The notes under the pieces are model-generated. The model was not told the DNA's origin and searched no databases. It saw only the letters and a list, made by a program, of their open reading frames with translations. Made by a program: the position numbers and the translations under genes. Below, one piece after another: positions 9,246 to 18,434 of a DNA stretch of 64,000 bases. Each line of letters begins with the position of its first letter. Positions within the stretch are counted from its first letter, which is position 1. Source of the stretch: Chitinophaga pinensis (lineage in GTDB: Bacteria; Bacteroidota; Bacteroidia; NS11-12g; UBA9320); the NCBI GenBank assembly GCA_945907065.1, contig CAMDSC010000001.1:161190-225189 (forward strand). Direction: 5' to 3'.

Positions 9246-10373
9246 TTACCCTTTCTCTTCTAATCTGCCATCACTATGCTTTGCAAATCGTCCTTTGTTT
9301 CTATCATGTACTTGGTCGTACTTTGGCCATGGCCATCCACCAAACTGGGTTTCATGATAATCTTCAAAGGCTTGGTTTATTTCTTCTTTAGTGTTCATTA
9401 CAAATGGGCCGTATTGTATCACAGGTTCACCAATGGGCTTGCCTTGCAACACCAAAATACTGGCATCAGTACTGAGATTTTCAATGGTAATTTCCATATC
9501 GGCTTCCACTTCCACAGCGCAATATTTATCAATGGTTTGGTCGGCTACGTTCAAGCCCTTTCCTTCATAAAAATACAAGGTGCGATTCACCCCAGCGGAG
9601 GCTCTGGGCAATGTCCATTTAGCATTGGTTTTCATTTTAATATTCCAAATGGCTACTTCATTAGTAGAGTCAGCAGCCCATGAATCAGGAGGGGGTGATG
9701 CAGCAATTTTATCTCCCAGTTTTCCTGCTATTACCTCAATATCGATTGTTTTTTCCTCGTTCAAATATCTTGGAATACTATCGCTCCATAGCATCTTAAA
9801 ATGTGCATCAACCATCTTGTTTTTCTTTGGTAGGTTCAACCAAATCTGAAACAATTCCATAGGATTTTCCTCATCTTTTTTCAATAATGGAAACATTTCG
9901 GAATGTTGAACACCTTTGCCCGCTGTCATCCATTGCACATCTCCATTGCCATATCTTCCGGCAGCTCCTAATGAATCGGCATGATCAACCAATCCTTTTC
10001 TTACAACTGTAATAGTTTCAAACCCTCGATGTGGATGTCCTGGAAATCCGGGAACAGTTTTGCCGTGATACATTCTGAAACCATCTTTTATAATAAAATC
10101 GTCACCCAAATGACGACCTTTAAAGTTGGATATATCTGGCCCCATCAAATCATTTCCTTTAGGAAAATAATCTTCATGATGCACACAGAATAAAAACGGA
10201 TCGGCGGTTTCCCATACAAATCCTAGGGGTTTAATATTTTTTATCACTGGTTTCATAGGTTCCTGTTCTTTTTTTAGGGTATTTGCTACTCTGGTAATTG
10301 GCATCGCAATTAAAGACGTAATGCCCAACGACAATCTGGTTACAAAATTTCGTCTTGGATATTTTTCAGACAT
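9246..10373 (-). CDS. Pirin family protein with Tat-type signal
   Basis: 375 residues. The N-terminus contains a twin-arginine motif (YPRRNFVTRLSLGITSLIAMP) followed by a mild hydrophobic stretch, so export through the Tat system as a folded metalloprotein is likely. The pirin N-terminal cupin is recognisable from HPHRGFETITVV (about 107) and the second metal-site region GKGVQHSEMFP (about 155); a C-terminal cupin follows (EGKGLN and later). Pirins are Fe-binding bicupins and some have quercetinase activity; the substrate here is unknown. A second pirin without a signal lies at 15183-15905. It has its own ATG and no partner gene. Confidence 0.88.
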   Translation of the reverse strand: MSEKYPRRNFVTRLSLGITSLIAMPITRVANTLKKEQEPMKPVIKNIKPLGFVWETADPFLFCVHHEDYFPKGNDLMGPDISNFKGRHLGDDFIIKDGFRMYHGKTVPGFPGHPHRGFETITVVRKGLVDHADSLGAAGRYGNGDVQWMTAGKGVQHSEMFPLLKKDEENPMELFQIWLNLPKKNKMVDAHFKMLWSDSIPRYLNEEKTIDIEVIAGKLGDKIAASPPPDSWAADSTNEVAIWNIKMKTNAKWTLPRASAGVNRTLYFYEGKGLNVADQTIDKYCAVEVEADMEITIENLSTDASILVLQGKPIGEPVIQYGPFVMNTKEEINQAFEDYHETQFGGWPWPKYDQVHDRNKGRFAKHSDGRLEEKG

Positions 10374-10460
10374 GATATTTTAAAAAATAGTATAACAGTT
10401 GAAATTTTGTAATGTTTTAAAACCTTTATTTCTCATTCAAATTTTCCCCTATATTAATCT

Positions 10461-10468
10461 TATTTTTG
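10461..10468 (+). promoter_or_regulatory. Promoter -7 element TATTTTTG upstream of ribBA
   Basis: TATTTTTG fits TAnnTTTG and is followed by C, as at most promoters in this window. It leaves a leader of roughly 25 bases before the ATG at 10501. That is too short for an FMN riboswitch, and none of its conserved blocks is visible in the 127-base gap. Confidence 0.6.
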
Positions 10469-10500
10469 CACCTTCTTTAAAAACCTGAAATAGGTTAATT

Positions 10501-11703
10501 ATGAAAACTAATTTAGATACTATTGAATCCGCAATTGAGGATATAAAAAACGGGAAGTTGGTGATTGTAGTGGACGATGAAAATCGCGAAAATGAAGGTG
10601 ATTTTCTAACAGCTGCAAGTAATGTTACTCCTGAAATGATAAATTTTATGGCCCGTGAAGGTCGTGGATTAATCTGTGTTCCTTTATCAGAAGACCGCTG
10701 TAAAGAACTTGGACTTGAACTTATGGTAACCAATAATACTGACCATCACCGTACTGCTTTTACAGTTTCTGTTGATTTGTTAGGACACGGTTGTACAACA
10801 GGAATATCAGCGCATGACCGATCTAAAACGGTTCAAGCTTTAGTAAATATAGAAACTAAACCAGATGATTTAGGGAGGCCGGGACATATTTTTCCTTTAA
10901 TAGCAAGAAGTGAAGGAGTTTTAAGACGTGCCGGACATACCGAAGCGGCGATTGATTTATCACGATTGGCAGGATTACCTCCAGTAGGTTGTATTGTTGA
11001 AATATTGAATGAAGATGGAACAATGGCTAGATTACCGGACTTATTAAAGGTTGCTAAAAAATTTGACCTAAAGATTATTTCTATTGAGGAACTCATTAAA
11101 TATAGAATTTCTAAAGAAAGTCTTATAAAAAGAATAATAAGTGTGGATTTGCCTACAGTACATGGTGATTTTGATTTGGTGGCTTATAACCAAATTAATA
11201 CCGATCAAGAACATATTGCTCTAATAAAAGGCAGTTGGAATGAAGGAGATGCTGTATTAACCCGGGTTCATTCATCTTGTATTACAGGTGATATTTTTGG
11301 AAGTTGCCGCTGCGATTGTGGTCCTCAATTAAGTGCTGCCATGGAGATGATTGAAAAAGAAGGACGAGGGGTGATTGTGTATATGAATCAAGAGGGACGT
11401 GGAATTGGTTTAATAAATAAATTAAAAGCTTATAAATTACAGGAACAAGGCTTGGATACAGTAGAGGCCAACTTGCAATTGGGATTTAAAATGGATCAAC
11501 GAGATTATGGAATTGGAGCACAAATACTTCGTGATTTAGGAGTTAAAAAAATGCGCCTGATGAGCAATAATCCTCAAAAAAGAACTGGTTTAGTAGGATA
11601 TGGATTAGAAATAGTTGAAAATGTTCCGATTAAGATAAAGGCCAATAAACACAACAAAAAATATTTAGACACAAAGCGTGATAAAATGGGGCACGATCTT
11701 TAA
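10501..11703 (+). CDS. ribBA: Bifunctional 3,4-dihydroxy-2-butanone-4-phosphate synthase / GTP cyclohydrolase II
   Basis: 400 residues with both riboflavin-pathway entry enzymes fused. The N-terminal RibB domain (1-205) has the acidic active-site loop [11 protein letters not shown] and the [14 protein letters not shown] segment; it makes dihydroxybutanone phosphate from ribulose 5-phosphate. The C-terminal RibA domain (about 207-400) carries the zinc cysteines in [17 protein letters not shown] and the QEGRGIGL motif; it opens GTP to the pyrimidine precursor. Both active sites look intact and the length is normal. The gene stands alone, so its control is separate from the rest of the pathway. 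The start is ATG with a good promoter 33 bases upstream. Confidence 0.97.
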   Translation: MKTNLDTIESAIEDIKNGKLVIVVDDENRENEGDFLTAASNVTPEMINFMAREGRGLICVPLSEDRCKELGLELMVTNNTDHHRTAFTVSVDLLGHGCTTGISAHDRSKTVQALVNIETKPDDLGRPGHIFPLIARSEGVLRRAGHTEAAIDLSRLAGLPPVGCIVEILNEDGTMARLPDLLKVAKKFDLKIISIEELIKYRISKESLIKRIISVDLPTVHGDFDLVAYNQINTDQEHIALIKGSWNEGDAVLTRVHSSCITGDIFGSCRCDCGPQLSAAMEMIEKEGRGVIVYMNQEGRGIGLINKLKAYKLQEQGLDTVEANLQLGFKMDQRDYGIGAQILRDLGVKKMRLMSNNPQKRTGLVGYGLEIVENVPIKIKANKHNKKYLDTKRDKMGHDL

Positions 11704-11743
11704 GACTAAATCTAATTTTTTGATTCTAAAGTTCTTTAAAAAA

Positions 11744-11826
11744 AATATTCAATAATCAACGTTTAATACTCAATGTTCAATAAACAATTTCCAGTCATCT
11801 CGCTTCAGCTGTTCCCCTTTGAAGGG
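11744..11826. repeat. Degenerate TTCAATA-type repeats and CCCTT/AAGGG palindrome between ribBA and nhaD
   Basis: The gap contains several degenerate copies of ATTCAATA/CTCAATGTTCAATA spaced about ten bases apart. After them comes CCCTTTGAAGGG (11815-11826), whose arms CCCTT and AAGGG pair around TG. Elements of this look are frequent between Bacteroidota genes. The palindrome could help end ribBA transcription, though no T run follows. Confidence 0.4.
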
Positions 11827-11872
11827 AGCAGAGGGATGCATTTTTTTTATAACCAACCTATCGTATTTTAAA

Positions 11873-13144
11873 TTGACAATAATTATCCTTATCATTTTCA
11901 TCCTTGGTTATTTGGCCATTGCTTTTGAGCAACCCATAAAACTGAACAAAGCCGCCAGTGCTTTGATAACAGGGGTATTGTGTTGGGTGGTTTATATTTT
12001 TTTCAATACAGATAAAGATATAGTAAACGAACAATTGCTGCACCACTTGGGTGAAATTTCAAGTATCCTTTTCTTTTTATTGTGTGCCATGGTTATTGTT
12101 GAATTGATTGATGCACACGATGGATTTGAAATTATTTCGGAACAAATTATAACCACAAAAATTAGAAATTTGCTATGGATGGTCTGTGGAATTACTTTTT
12201 TTCTGTCAGCTATTTTAGATAATCTAACCACCACTATTGTTATGATTTCATTGCTTCGCAAATTGGTAGATGATTCAAAAAAGCGTCTTTTGTTTGCAGG
12301 TATGATAGTGATAGCAGCCAATGCCGGTGGAGCTTGGTCGCCAATAGGAGATGTAACTACTACCATGCTTTGGATTGGGGGGCAAATATCACCGTTCAAA
12401 ATTATTTCAAGTCTTTTTTTACCAAGTTTAGTTTGTTTACTCATTCCTTTAATAGTCGTTTCCTTTCGTTTCAAAGGGGCATTAAATTCCAAAGTGATTC
12501 AGAATGAAAAACAAAATTTGTCCTCAACTCCAATTGAACGAAACGTTGTTTTTTTTACTGGTTTGGGATGTTTAATTTTTGTACCGATTTTTAAAACCAT
12601 CACCCATTTACCCCCCGTAATGGGAATATTATTAGGACTAGGAGTTATGTGGGTTATTACCGAAATTATACATCACGAAAAGGATACCGCAGATAAAGAT
12701 CACCTTTCAGTAGCCGCTGCGCTTAGTAAAATTGATGCTTCAAGTATCTTGTTTTTTCTAGGAATTTTATTGGCTATTTCGGCTTTGGAAAGCACAGGTA
12801 TTTTGCAATCGATGGCTATATCGTTAAGCAAAATTACCGGAAGTGATACCTTAACTGTAATGCTTTTAGGAGTAATGTCAGCAGTAATTGATAATGTGCC
12901 CTTGATAGCGGCAGCTCAAGGTATGTATGGCTTGGAACAATTTCCTACAGACCATTATTTTTGGAAATTTTTGGCATATAGTACTGGGGTAGGGGGAAGT
13001 ACTTTAATAATTGGTTCAGCCGCCGGAGTAGCAGCAATGGGCTTAGAAAAAATAGATTTTTTATGGTATTTAAAAAATATTTCAATTCTGGCTTTGCTTG
13101 GTTTTTTTGCAGGGGCGGGGGTTTATATAATTATGAATCTGTAA
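11873..13144 (+). CDS. nhaD: NhaD-type sodium:proton antiporter
   Basis: 423 residues from TTG at 11873, about a dozen hydrophobic segments. Family-typical stretches are FILGYLAIAFEQPIKLNKAASAL at the N-terminus, ILDNLTTTIVMISLLRKL and ANAGGAWSPIGDVTTTMLWIGG, and near the end VIDNVPLIAAAQGMY. The polar residues in the DNLTTT and GGAWSPIGD helices are where ion-transporter superfamily members bind Na+. It exchanges internal Na+ for external protons across the inner membrane. A more upstream TTG (11819) would add 18 residues, but the family normally begins at the LTIIILIIF segment. No ATG is available. Single gene. Confidence 0.92.
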   Translation: MTIIILIIFILGYLAIAFEQPIKLNKAASALITGVLCWVVYIFFNTDKDIVNEQLLHHLGEISSILFFLLCAMVIVELIDAHDGFEIISEQIITTKIRNLLWMVCGITFFLSAILDNLTTTIVMISLLRKLVDDSKKRLLFAGMIVIAANAGGAWSPIGDVTTTMLWIGGQISPFKIISSLFLPSLVCLLIPLIVVSFRFKGALNSKVIQNEKQNLSSTPIERNVVFFTGLGCLIFVPIFKTITHLPPVMGILLGLGVMWVITEIIHHEKDTADKDHLSVAAALSKIDASSILFFLGILLAISALESTGILQSMAISLSKITGSDTLTVMLLGVMSAVIDNVPLIAAAQGMYGLEQFPTDHYFWKFLAYSTGVGGSTLIIGSAAGVAAMGLEKIDFLWYLKNISILALLGFFAGAGVYIIMNL

Positions 13145-13197
13145 TTAGGAATTAGGAATTTAAAATAACTCAATAATAAATAACACAATAACCAAAA

Positions 13198-15108
13198 ATG
13201 ATATCATTAAGTAATTTCTCCTTCGAATTTGGAGGGAGATACCTTTACAAAGATGCCGATTGGCACATTAAACCAAAAGAAAGAATTGGCCTTGTAGGCA
13301 AAAACGGAACGGGAAAGAGTACGCTTTTGCGCGTAATTACGGGTGAGTATCCATTGCGAGAAGGAGATATTAGTAAATTGAAAAGCCTTACAATTGGTTT
13401 TTTAAATCAAGATTTATTGTCTTTTTCAAGCGATGAACCCATAGTAAATGTAGCAATGCAGGCTTTTGAAAGGCAATTGTTTCTGGAAGCTGAAATTGAA
13501 AAGCTACTAAAAATAGTAGAAACAGATTATTCGGAAGATAACCTTCATAAATTGGGTGAAATGCAAGAAGAATTTCTTCACAGTGATGGTTACGATATTC
13601 GTTACAAAACCGAAGAAATATTAGAAGGACTTGGCTTTAGCACTGTCGATTTAAGCCGCCCTTTATCCGAGTTTTCGGGAGGATGGAGAATGAGGGTGAT
13701 GCTGGCCAAAATGCTTTTAATGAAACCCCAACTTTTGTTATTAGATGAGCCTACAAATCACTTGGATTTACCCAGTATAGAGTGGTTAGAAACCTATCTT
13801 ACAAGTTACGAAGGAACGGTAATTATTGTTTCTCACGATAGGTATTTTCTAAATCGAATGGTTACTAAAATTGTAGAAATAGCCAACCAAAAGGTTTACC
13901 AATACACCGGAAATTTTGAAGAATATTTATTGCAAAAAGAAGAACGTGATGATTTACAAACTCGCCAATACGAAAATCAACAAGATTACATTCGTCAGCA
14001 AGAAAGGTTTATAAACCGATTTAAAGCTAAAGCTAGTAAATCTACTTTGGTGCAAAGTCGAGTAAAAATGTTAGACAAATTGGATTTGGTTGAAGCTGTA
14101 GTTCAGGATAATTCTAAAATAAATATCCGGTTCAATATTTTAAAAGAACCCGGAAAAGTAATTTGTGAACTGAAAAATGTAAGTAAAGCATATGGACCAA
14201 TAGAGATATTAAAAAATGCTAATATATTGTTGGATAGAGGGGATAGAATAGCGCTAATTGGAGCCAATGGTAAGGGTAAAAGTACAGTTTTACGCATGAT
14301 TGCTGGAGCTGAAACTCATTCTGGTGAACGTGTAATGGGTTATAATCTTGTCCAATCATTTTATGCCCAGCATCAGTTGGAAAGTTTAAATTTGGATAAC
14401 GATATTATACAAGAATTGGCAAGTTTTGCTACCAATAAAACTGAAGGAGATTTACGAGGATTATTAGGTGGGTTTTTGTTTCAAGGCGATGATGTTTTTA
14501 AAAAAATTAAAGTACTAAGCGGTGGCGAAAAAGCCCGAGTTTCCTTAGCTAAAATGGTAACAACTGGTGCTAATTTTTTGGTGCTGGATGAGCCTACCAA
14601 TCACTTAGACATGCAGAGTATCGATATTTTAATTGATGTATTTAATGACTATGCCGGAAGTTTTATCGTGGTAAGCCATGACCGACATTTTGTGAGCCAG
14701 ATAGCTAATAAAATTTGGTGGATTGAAGATAATCAAATTAAAGAATATCCTGGAACGTATGCCGAATTTGAGCCATGGAACTTACAAAGGTTAAAAACCA
14801 AAGCTGCTACAAAAACTGTGGTTAAAGAATCACCAACAGTGCATGTAAAACCCAAAGCCGAAAATTTACCTCACAGAGATACTCTAATAAAAGTTTTAAA
14901 AAAGCAAATTGATGGTTTGGATATAGAAATTGCAGCCATTAAAAAGCAGATTGACAACAACGAAGCGGAAATGACCAAAGAATCGGTGTATACCAATGCC
15001 ATGGAACTTAAAACCATTTCACAAACCCTTGGCAAACTTAAACATGAACTGGTAGAGAAAGAACAGGAATATGAAACAGCTTTCGAGGAATTGATGGGGT
15101 TGGAATGA
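13198..15108 (+). CDS. ABC-F family ATP-binding protein
   Basis: 636 residues with two ATP-binding cassettes and no membrane helices. The first has GKNGTGKST (about 40) and FSGGWRMR; the second has GANGKGKST (about 357) and LSGGEKARVSLAK. Both have the LLLDEPTNHLD-type Walker B followed by the SHDR switch. A linker of about 80 residues between the domains is charged and helical (the P-site tRNA interaction motif region), and the C-terminus is a coiled coil (570-636). ABC-F proteins act on the ribosome. The C-terminal coil points to the Uup/YheS-like group rather than an antibiotic-resistance member, but the subclass is not certain. Confidence 0.93.
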   Translation: MISLSNFSFEFGGRYLYKDADWHIKPKERIGLVGKNGTGKSTLLRVITGEYPLREGDISKLKSLTIGFLNQDLLSFSSDEPIVNVAMQAFERQLFLEAEIEKLLKIVETDYSEDNLHKLGEMQEEFLHSDGYDIRYKTEEILEGLGFSTVDLSRPLSEFSGGWRMRVMLAKMLLMKPQLLLLDEPTNHLDLPSIEWLETYLTSYEGTVIIVSHDRYFLNRMVTKIVEIANQKVYQYTGNFEEYLLQKEERDDLQTRQYENQQDYIRQQERFINRFKAKASKSTLVQSRVKMLDKLDLVEAVVQDNSKINIRFNILKEPGKVICELKNVSKAYGPIEILKNANILLDRGDRIALIGANGKGKSTVLRMIAGAETHSGERVMGYNLVQSFYAQHQLESLNLDNDIIQELASFATNKTEGDLRGLLGGFLFQGDDVFKKIKVLSGGEKARVSLAKMVTTGANFLVLDEPTNHLDMQSIDILIDVFNDYAGSFIVVSHDRHFVSQIANKIWWIEDNQIKEYPGTYAEFEPWNLQRLKTKAATKTVVKESPTVHVKPKAENLPHRDTLIKVLKKQIDGLDIEIAAIKKQIDNNEAEMTKESVYTNAMELKTISQTLGKLKHELVEKEQEYETAFEELMGLE

Positions 15109-15182
15109 GGAATATGAAATTAAGATTTATAAAATTAAGTTATTCAAAATTTATTTAAATTTATTACAATAAATAATTTGTC

Positions 15183-15905
15183 ATGCCCCAATCCATCCTT
15201 CACAAAGCCAATACCCGCGGCCACGCCAATCATGGTTGGTTAGATGCCCATCATACGTTTAGTTTTGCAAGTTATTACAATCCCGAACGCCATAATTTTG
15301 GTGTTTTACGGGTATTAAACGATGATAGAATAGATGCCGGAATGGGTTTTGGAACCCATCCTCACGATAACATGGAGATTATTACCATTCCATTGGCAGG
15401 AGAACTAAGGCACCGCGACAGTATGGGCAATACAGCCGTAATTCATGCCGGTGAAATACAAGTAATGAGTGCCGGAACAGGAATTCAACACAGCGAATTT
15501 AACAGCAGTTCAGATACTACTTTAAATCTTCTGCAGATTTGGATTTTCCCCAATAAAAGAAATGTAATACCAAGGTATGATCAACAAATACTTAATGTGG
15601 CTGACCGACACAATAAACTTCAACAAATATTATCACCTAATTCGGATGATGAAGGGGTTTGGATTTATCAAAATGCCTGGTTTCATTTAGGGAAATTTGA
15701 CAAGGACTTTGAAACCTCCTATGCACTGAAACAAAAAGGAAATGGTATTTATGCATTTTTAATTAGCGGCGATATAACTATAAATGGACAATTGCTGAAT
15801 ACCCGCGACGGCTTAGGAATTTTGGATACCGATATTTTAAATATTAAAGCCGAAAGCCCGGATACAGAGGTTTTGCTTATGGAAGTTCCAATTAACCTGG
15901 AGTAA
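15183..15905 (+). CDS. Cytoplasmic pirin family protein (YhaK-like)
   Basis: 240 residues with no signal peptide. The bicupin metal site is shown by GWLDAHHTFSFASYY, GFGTHPHDNMEIITIPLAG (about 60) and GTGIQHSEFNSS (about 100). The length and the GHANHGWLDAHHTFSF start are those of the YhaK/YhhW branch, proposed to be quercetinase-like or redox-sensing. ATG start, with an AT-rich gap in front. It is convergent with the CDGSH gene, with only 13 bases between the stops. Confidence 0.9.
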   Translation: MPQSILHKANTRGHANHGWLDAHHTFSFASYYNPERHNFGVLRVLNDDRIDAGMGFGTHPHDNMEIITIPLAGELRHRDSMGNTAVIHAGEIQVMSAGTGIQHSEFNSSSDTTLNLLQIWIFPNKRNVIPRYDQQILNVADRHNKLQQILSPNSDDEGVWIYQNAWFHLGKFDKDFETSYALKQKGNGIYAFLISGDITINGQLLNTRDGLGILDTDILNIKAESPDTEVLLMEVPINLE

Positions 15906-15918
15906 AAGCTTTAAAAAA

Positions 15919-16173
15919 CTAACCTTGTTCAGGAAAATTTAGAGCATTTAATTCTTTATGCGAGCTGTCGCAAAATGGTGGTGTTTTGGTTTGCTTGCAG
16001 GTGCAATAGGAGCGAAGCTTTTTTTCGGTTATCTCAAATTTTAAAGGTTCACAATCAATATGGGTGCTTTCACAAAGTACCAGTTCAAAATTATCAGGGC
16101 AACTGCACCAATAATAAATTCCAGGTTCAAGTTCTAATTTTAAAGATTTAAAAAGTATGGGTTCGTTTTGCAT
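15919..16173 (-). CDS. CDGSH iron-sulfur domain protein with two motifs
   Basis: 84 residues. The second motif, CTCKQTKTPPFCDSSH (about 57-72), is a normal C-x-C...C-D-x-x-H 2Fe-2S site. The first, CSCPDNFELVLCESTH (about 23-38), keeps the C-x-C...C...H spacing but has Glu in place of the Asp and lacks the usual Pro. This tandem form resembles MiNT-type bacterial proteins, which may transfer electrons or clusters. Its start lies six bases after the TPR gene stop (its ATG at 16171-16173 precedes 16180 in map order), so it is the second gene of an operon with the TPR lipoprotein. Confidence 0.85.
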   Translation of the reverse strand: MQNEPILFKSLKLELEPGIYYWCSCPDNFELVLCESTHIDCEPLKFEITEKKLRSYCTCKQTKTPPFCDSSHKELNALNFPEQG

Positions 16174-16179
16174 GATTTA

Positions 16180-17196
16180 TTATTTTTCTAACCTTTTCAA
16201 GCCTTCTTTGGCCAGTTCAAAATTAGGGTTTAATTGAAGGCAACGCTTATAAAAAATTATGGCTTCTTCATTTTTCCCTTCGGCTTCTTTGGTCAAGCCA
16301 ACCATATAAACAGTTTTTTCAAATTCATCGTTCACTTTCATCGAAAGTTCAAAATGTTTAATGGCTAAAGGCCAGTTTTTTTGTGAGAAATATATATACC
16401 CTGCATTGTAATAAGCTAAGGTATGATAAGGATTGATGGTAATTGTTTTTTGATAATCGGCCATTGCTTTTTCATAATTACCGGCCAATTGATAATAATA
16501 GCCACGGGCATACCAAGCTTCCTCAATTCCCTCGTTGGTATTAATGGCGGCATCCAAATATTTTATAGCATCGCTGTTTTTTTGCTGGGTTAAAATTTGA
16601 CCCAATTGTAAATAAGAATCATAATCGCCAGCATCAATTTGAATGGCTTTTTTATAAAATTCGATGGCTCTAACTGTGTCCTGGGTTTCCTTAAACGATT
16701 GAGCTATAAAAAAATAAACCTTTGGATAACTTTCGTCAATTTTTAAAGCTTCATTCATATATCGCTTTGCTTCATCATATTTTTTTACAAATAGAAAAAA
16801 TTGGCCAGCTTTAAATAATACTTCTGCATCGTTAGGGTTAGCTTCTACTGCTTTTAGGTAGGTTTCTTTGGCTTTATAAGTTTGATTATCTCCAAAATAG
16901 GCATCGGCTAATTTGGTTTGATAAATTGATTTTTTAGGATTCATTTTTATAGCTTTCTCCAAGTCAGCAATAGCCAATTTATAATTTTTATCATTACTTA
17001 TTAAAACTATCGCTCGTTCGGCATAATAGTCATCTTGTTCGGGGTCATCCACTATTTTTTGCGACCAAGCTCTAACTTCTGCGCTCAATGTTTTGTCATG
17101 AGCCATTTTATAATTTGCATTATTCTTATTGCAGGAAGGTAATACACTAATTATCAGCGCCAATATTATTAAGCTTTTAAGTAAACGCCCAATCAT
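16180..17196 (-). CDS. TPR-repeat lipoprotein
   Basis: 338 residues from ATG at 17196. A lipoprotein signal (MIGRLLKSLIILALIISVLPSC) ends in a lipobox with Cys at about residue 21. About seven tetratricopeptide repeats follow (e.g. KLADAYFGDNQTYKAKETYLKAVEANP, YYNAGYIYFSQKNWPLAIKHFELS), filling the rest of the chain. Such proteins are protein-interaction scaffolds in the periplasm or on the outer membrane; the partner is unknown. A TTG at 17220 would add eight residues before the signal and is less likely. It is divergent from the homogentisate dioxygenase gene. Confidence 0.88.
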   Translation of the reverse strand: MIGRLLKSLIILALIISVLPSCNKNNANYKMAHDKTLSAEVRAWSQKIVDDPEQDDYYAERAIVLISNDKNYKLAIADLEKAIKMNPKKSIYQTKLADAYFGDNQTYKAKETYLKAVEANPNDAEVLFKAGQFFLFVKKYDEAKRYMNEALKIDESYPKVYFFIAQSFKETQDTVRAIEFYKKAIQIDAGDYDSYLQLGQILTQQKNSDAIKYLDAAINTNEGIEEAWYARGYYYQLAGNYEKAMADYQKTITINPYHTLAYYNAGYIYFSQKNWPLAIKHFELSMKVNDEFEKTVYMVGLTKEAEGKNEEAIIFYKRCLQLNPNFELAKEGLKRLEK

Positions 17197-17257
17197 TTTT
17201 TTTTTTAAATTTGAAAGCAAATTAGATACACTTTTTCAAACCACCAAACTTTAAACC

Positions 17258-18415
17258 ATGCCTTTTTACCACCGACTTGGAAATATTCCACCAAAACGCC
17301 ACACGCAGTTTCGCAAAGCTGACGGAAACCTATATGCCGAAGAGCTTGTAAGTACCCTCGGTTTTTCAAGTGTTTATTCGTTAGTTTATCATTGCCACCC
17401 ACCCACATTGGTCAAAGATATTGGCGAGGATTGGAGTGTAGAACCGGAGTATGTTCTTAAAAAAAACATGCAAAACCGCAGTTTCATTACTTTTAAAACT
17501 AAGCCTGAAGAAGATTACTTAAAAAGCCGTGTTGTGTTGATGGGAAACCAGGATTTAACAGTGTCATCAGCAGCCCCAACCAAAGGTACTACCGATTATT
17601 TTGTAAAAAATGCCGATGCGGATGAAGTTATTTTTATACACGAAGGCAATGGGAAATTGCTAACGGTATATGGTGAAATAGCCTTTGAATACGGCGATTA
17701 TCTGGTTATTCCCCGCGGAACAATTTACAAGATCCATTTTGATACGCCAACCAACCGATTATTTATAACCGAGTCGTTTTCGCCCATCGTTACTCCAAAG
17801 CGTTACCGTAATGAATTTGGACAATTACTGGAACATTCACCGTTTTGTGAACGGGATATAAAATTGCCTCAAAATTTGCAAACCCATGATGAGCAAGGGG
17901 ATTTTAAAGTAATGATAAAAAAACAAAACATGATTTATCCTTACACCTATGCCACCCATCCGTTTGATGCTATTGGTTGGGATGGGTTTGTATATCCTTA
18001 TGGTTTTTCTATTCATAATTATGAACCAATAACCGGCAGATTGCACATGCCACCGCCCATTCACCAAACCTTTGAAGGCCATAATTTTGTAATCTGTTCC
18101 TTCGTGCCACGACTTTATGATTATCATCCATTGTCGGTTCCTGCTCCTTATAACCATAGCAATGTGGACAGCGATGAAGTTTTATATTATGTGGACGGTG
18201 ATTTTATGAGCCGCAAACATGTGGAACGGGGAATGATTTCATTGCATCCCAAAGGCATTCCGCATGGCCCACATCCCGGAACGGTAGAAAAAAGTTTAGG
18301 GGCAAAAGAAACGAAAGAATTAGCGGTAATGATTGATCCGTTTTATCCGTTGCAACTTACACAAGCAGCTTTGGATATGGAGGATAAAGGATATTGGAAG
18401 AGTTGGGTGGAGTGA
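17258..18415 (+). CDS. hmgA: Homogentisate 1,2-dioxygenase
   Basis: 385 residues. The N-terminal half is cupin-like (DADEVIFIHEGNGKL, GDYLVIPRGTIYKIHF). The C-terminal half has the iron site region PPPIHQTFEGHNFVICSFVPR and ISLHPKGIPHGPHPG, where His and Glu ligands sit in this family. The enzyme opens the ring of homogentisate in tyrosine and phenylalanine breakdown, in the cytoplasm with Fe(II) and O2. At 385 residues it is shorter than the roughly 440-residue human-type enzyme, as is usual for the Bacteroidota branch. No other tyrosine-degradation gene is nearby. Confidence 0.9.
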   Translation: MPFYHRLGNIPPKRHTQFRKADGNLYAEELVSTLGFSSVYSLVYHCHPPTLVKDIGEDWSVEPEYVLKKNMQNRSFITFKTKPEEDYLKSRVVLMGNQDLTVSSAAPTKGTTDYFVKNADADEVIFIHEGNGKLLTVYGEIAFEYGDYLVIPRGTIYKIHFDTPTNRLFITESFSPIVTPKRYRNEFGQLLEHSPFCERDIKLPQNLQTHDEQGDFKVMIKKQNMIYPYTYATHPFDAIGWDGFVYPYGFSIHNYEPITGRLHMPPPIHQTFEGHNFVICSFVPRLYDYHPLSVPAPYNHSNVDSDEVLYYVDGDFMSRKHVERGMISLHPKGIPHGPHPGTVEKSLGAKETKELAVMIDPFYPLQLTQAALDMEDKGYWKSWVE

Positions 18416-18434
18416 AATTAGGAAATTCCTAATT
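18416..18434. terminator. Palindrome between convergent genes
   Basis: AATTAGGAA and TTCCTAATT pair around a single A. The element starts at the stop codon of hmgA and overlaps the stop of the MlaD-like gene coming the other way. It could stop transcription from both sides, but it is AT-rich and lacks a long T run. Confidence 0.45.

Noticed and set aside
10374-10500. FMN riboswitch in front of ribBA
   Set aside because: The gap is 127 bases, the promoter lies close to the gene, and none of the conserved RFN blocks is visible.
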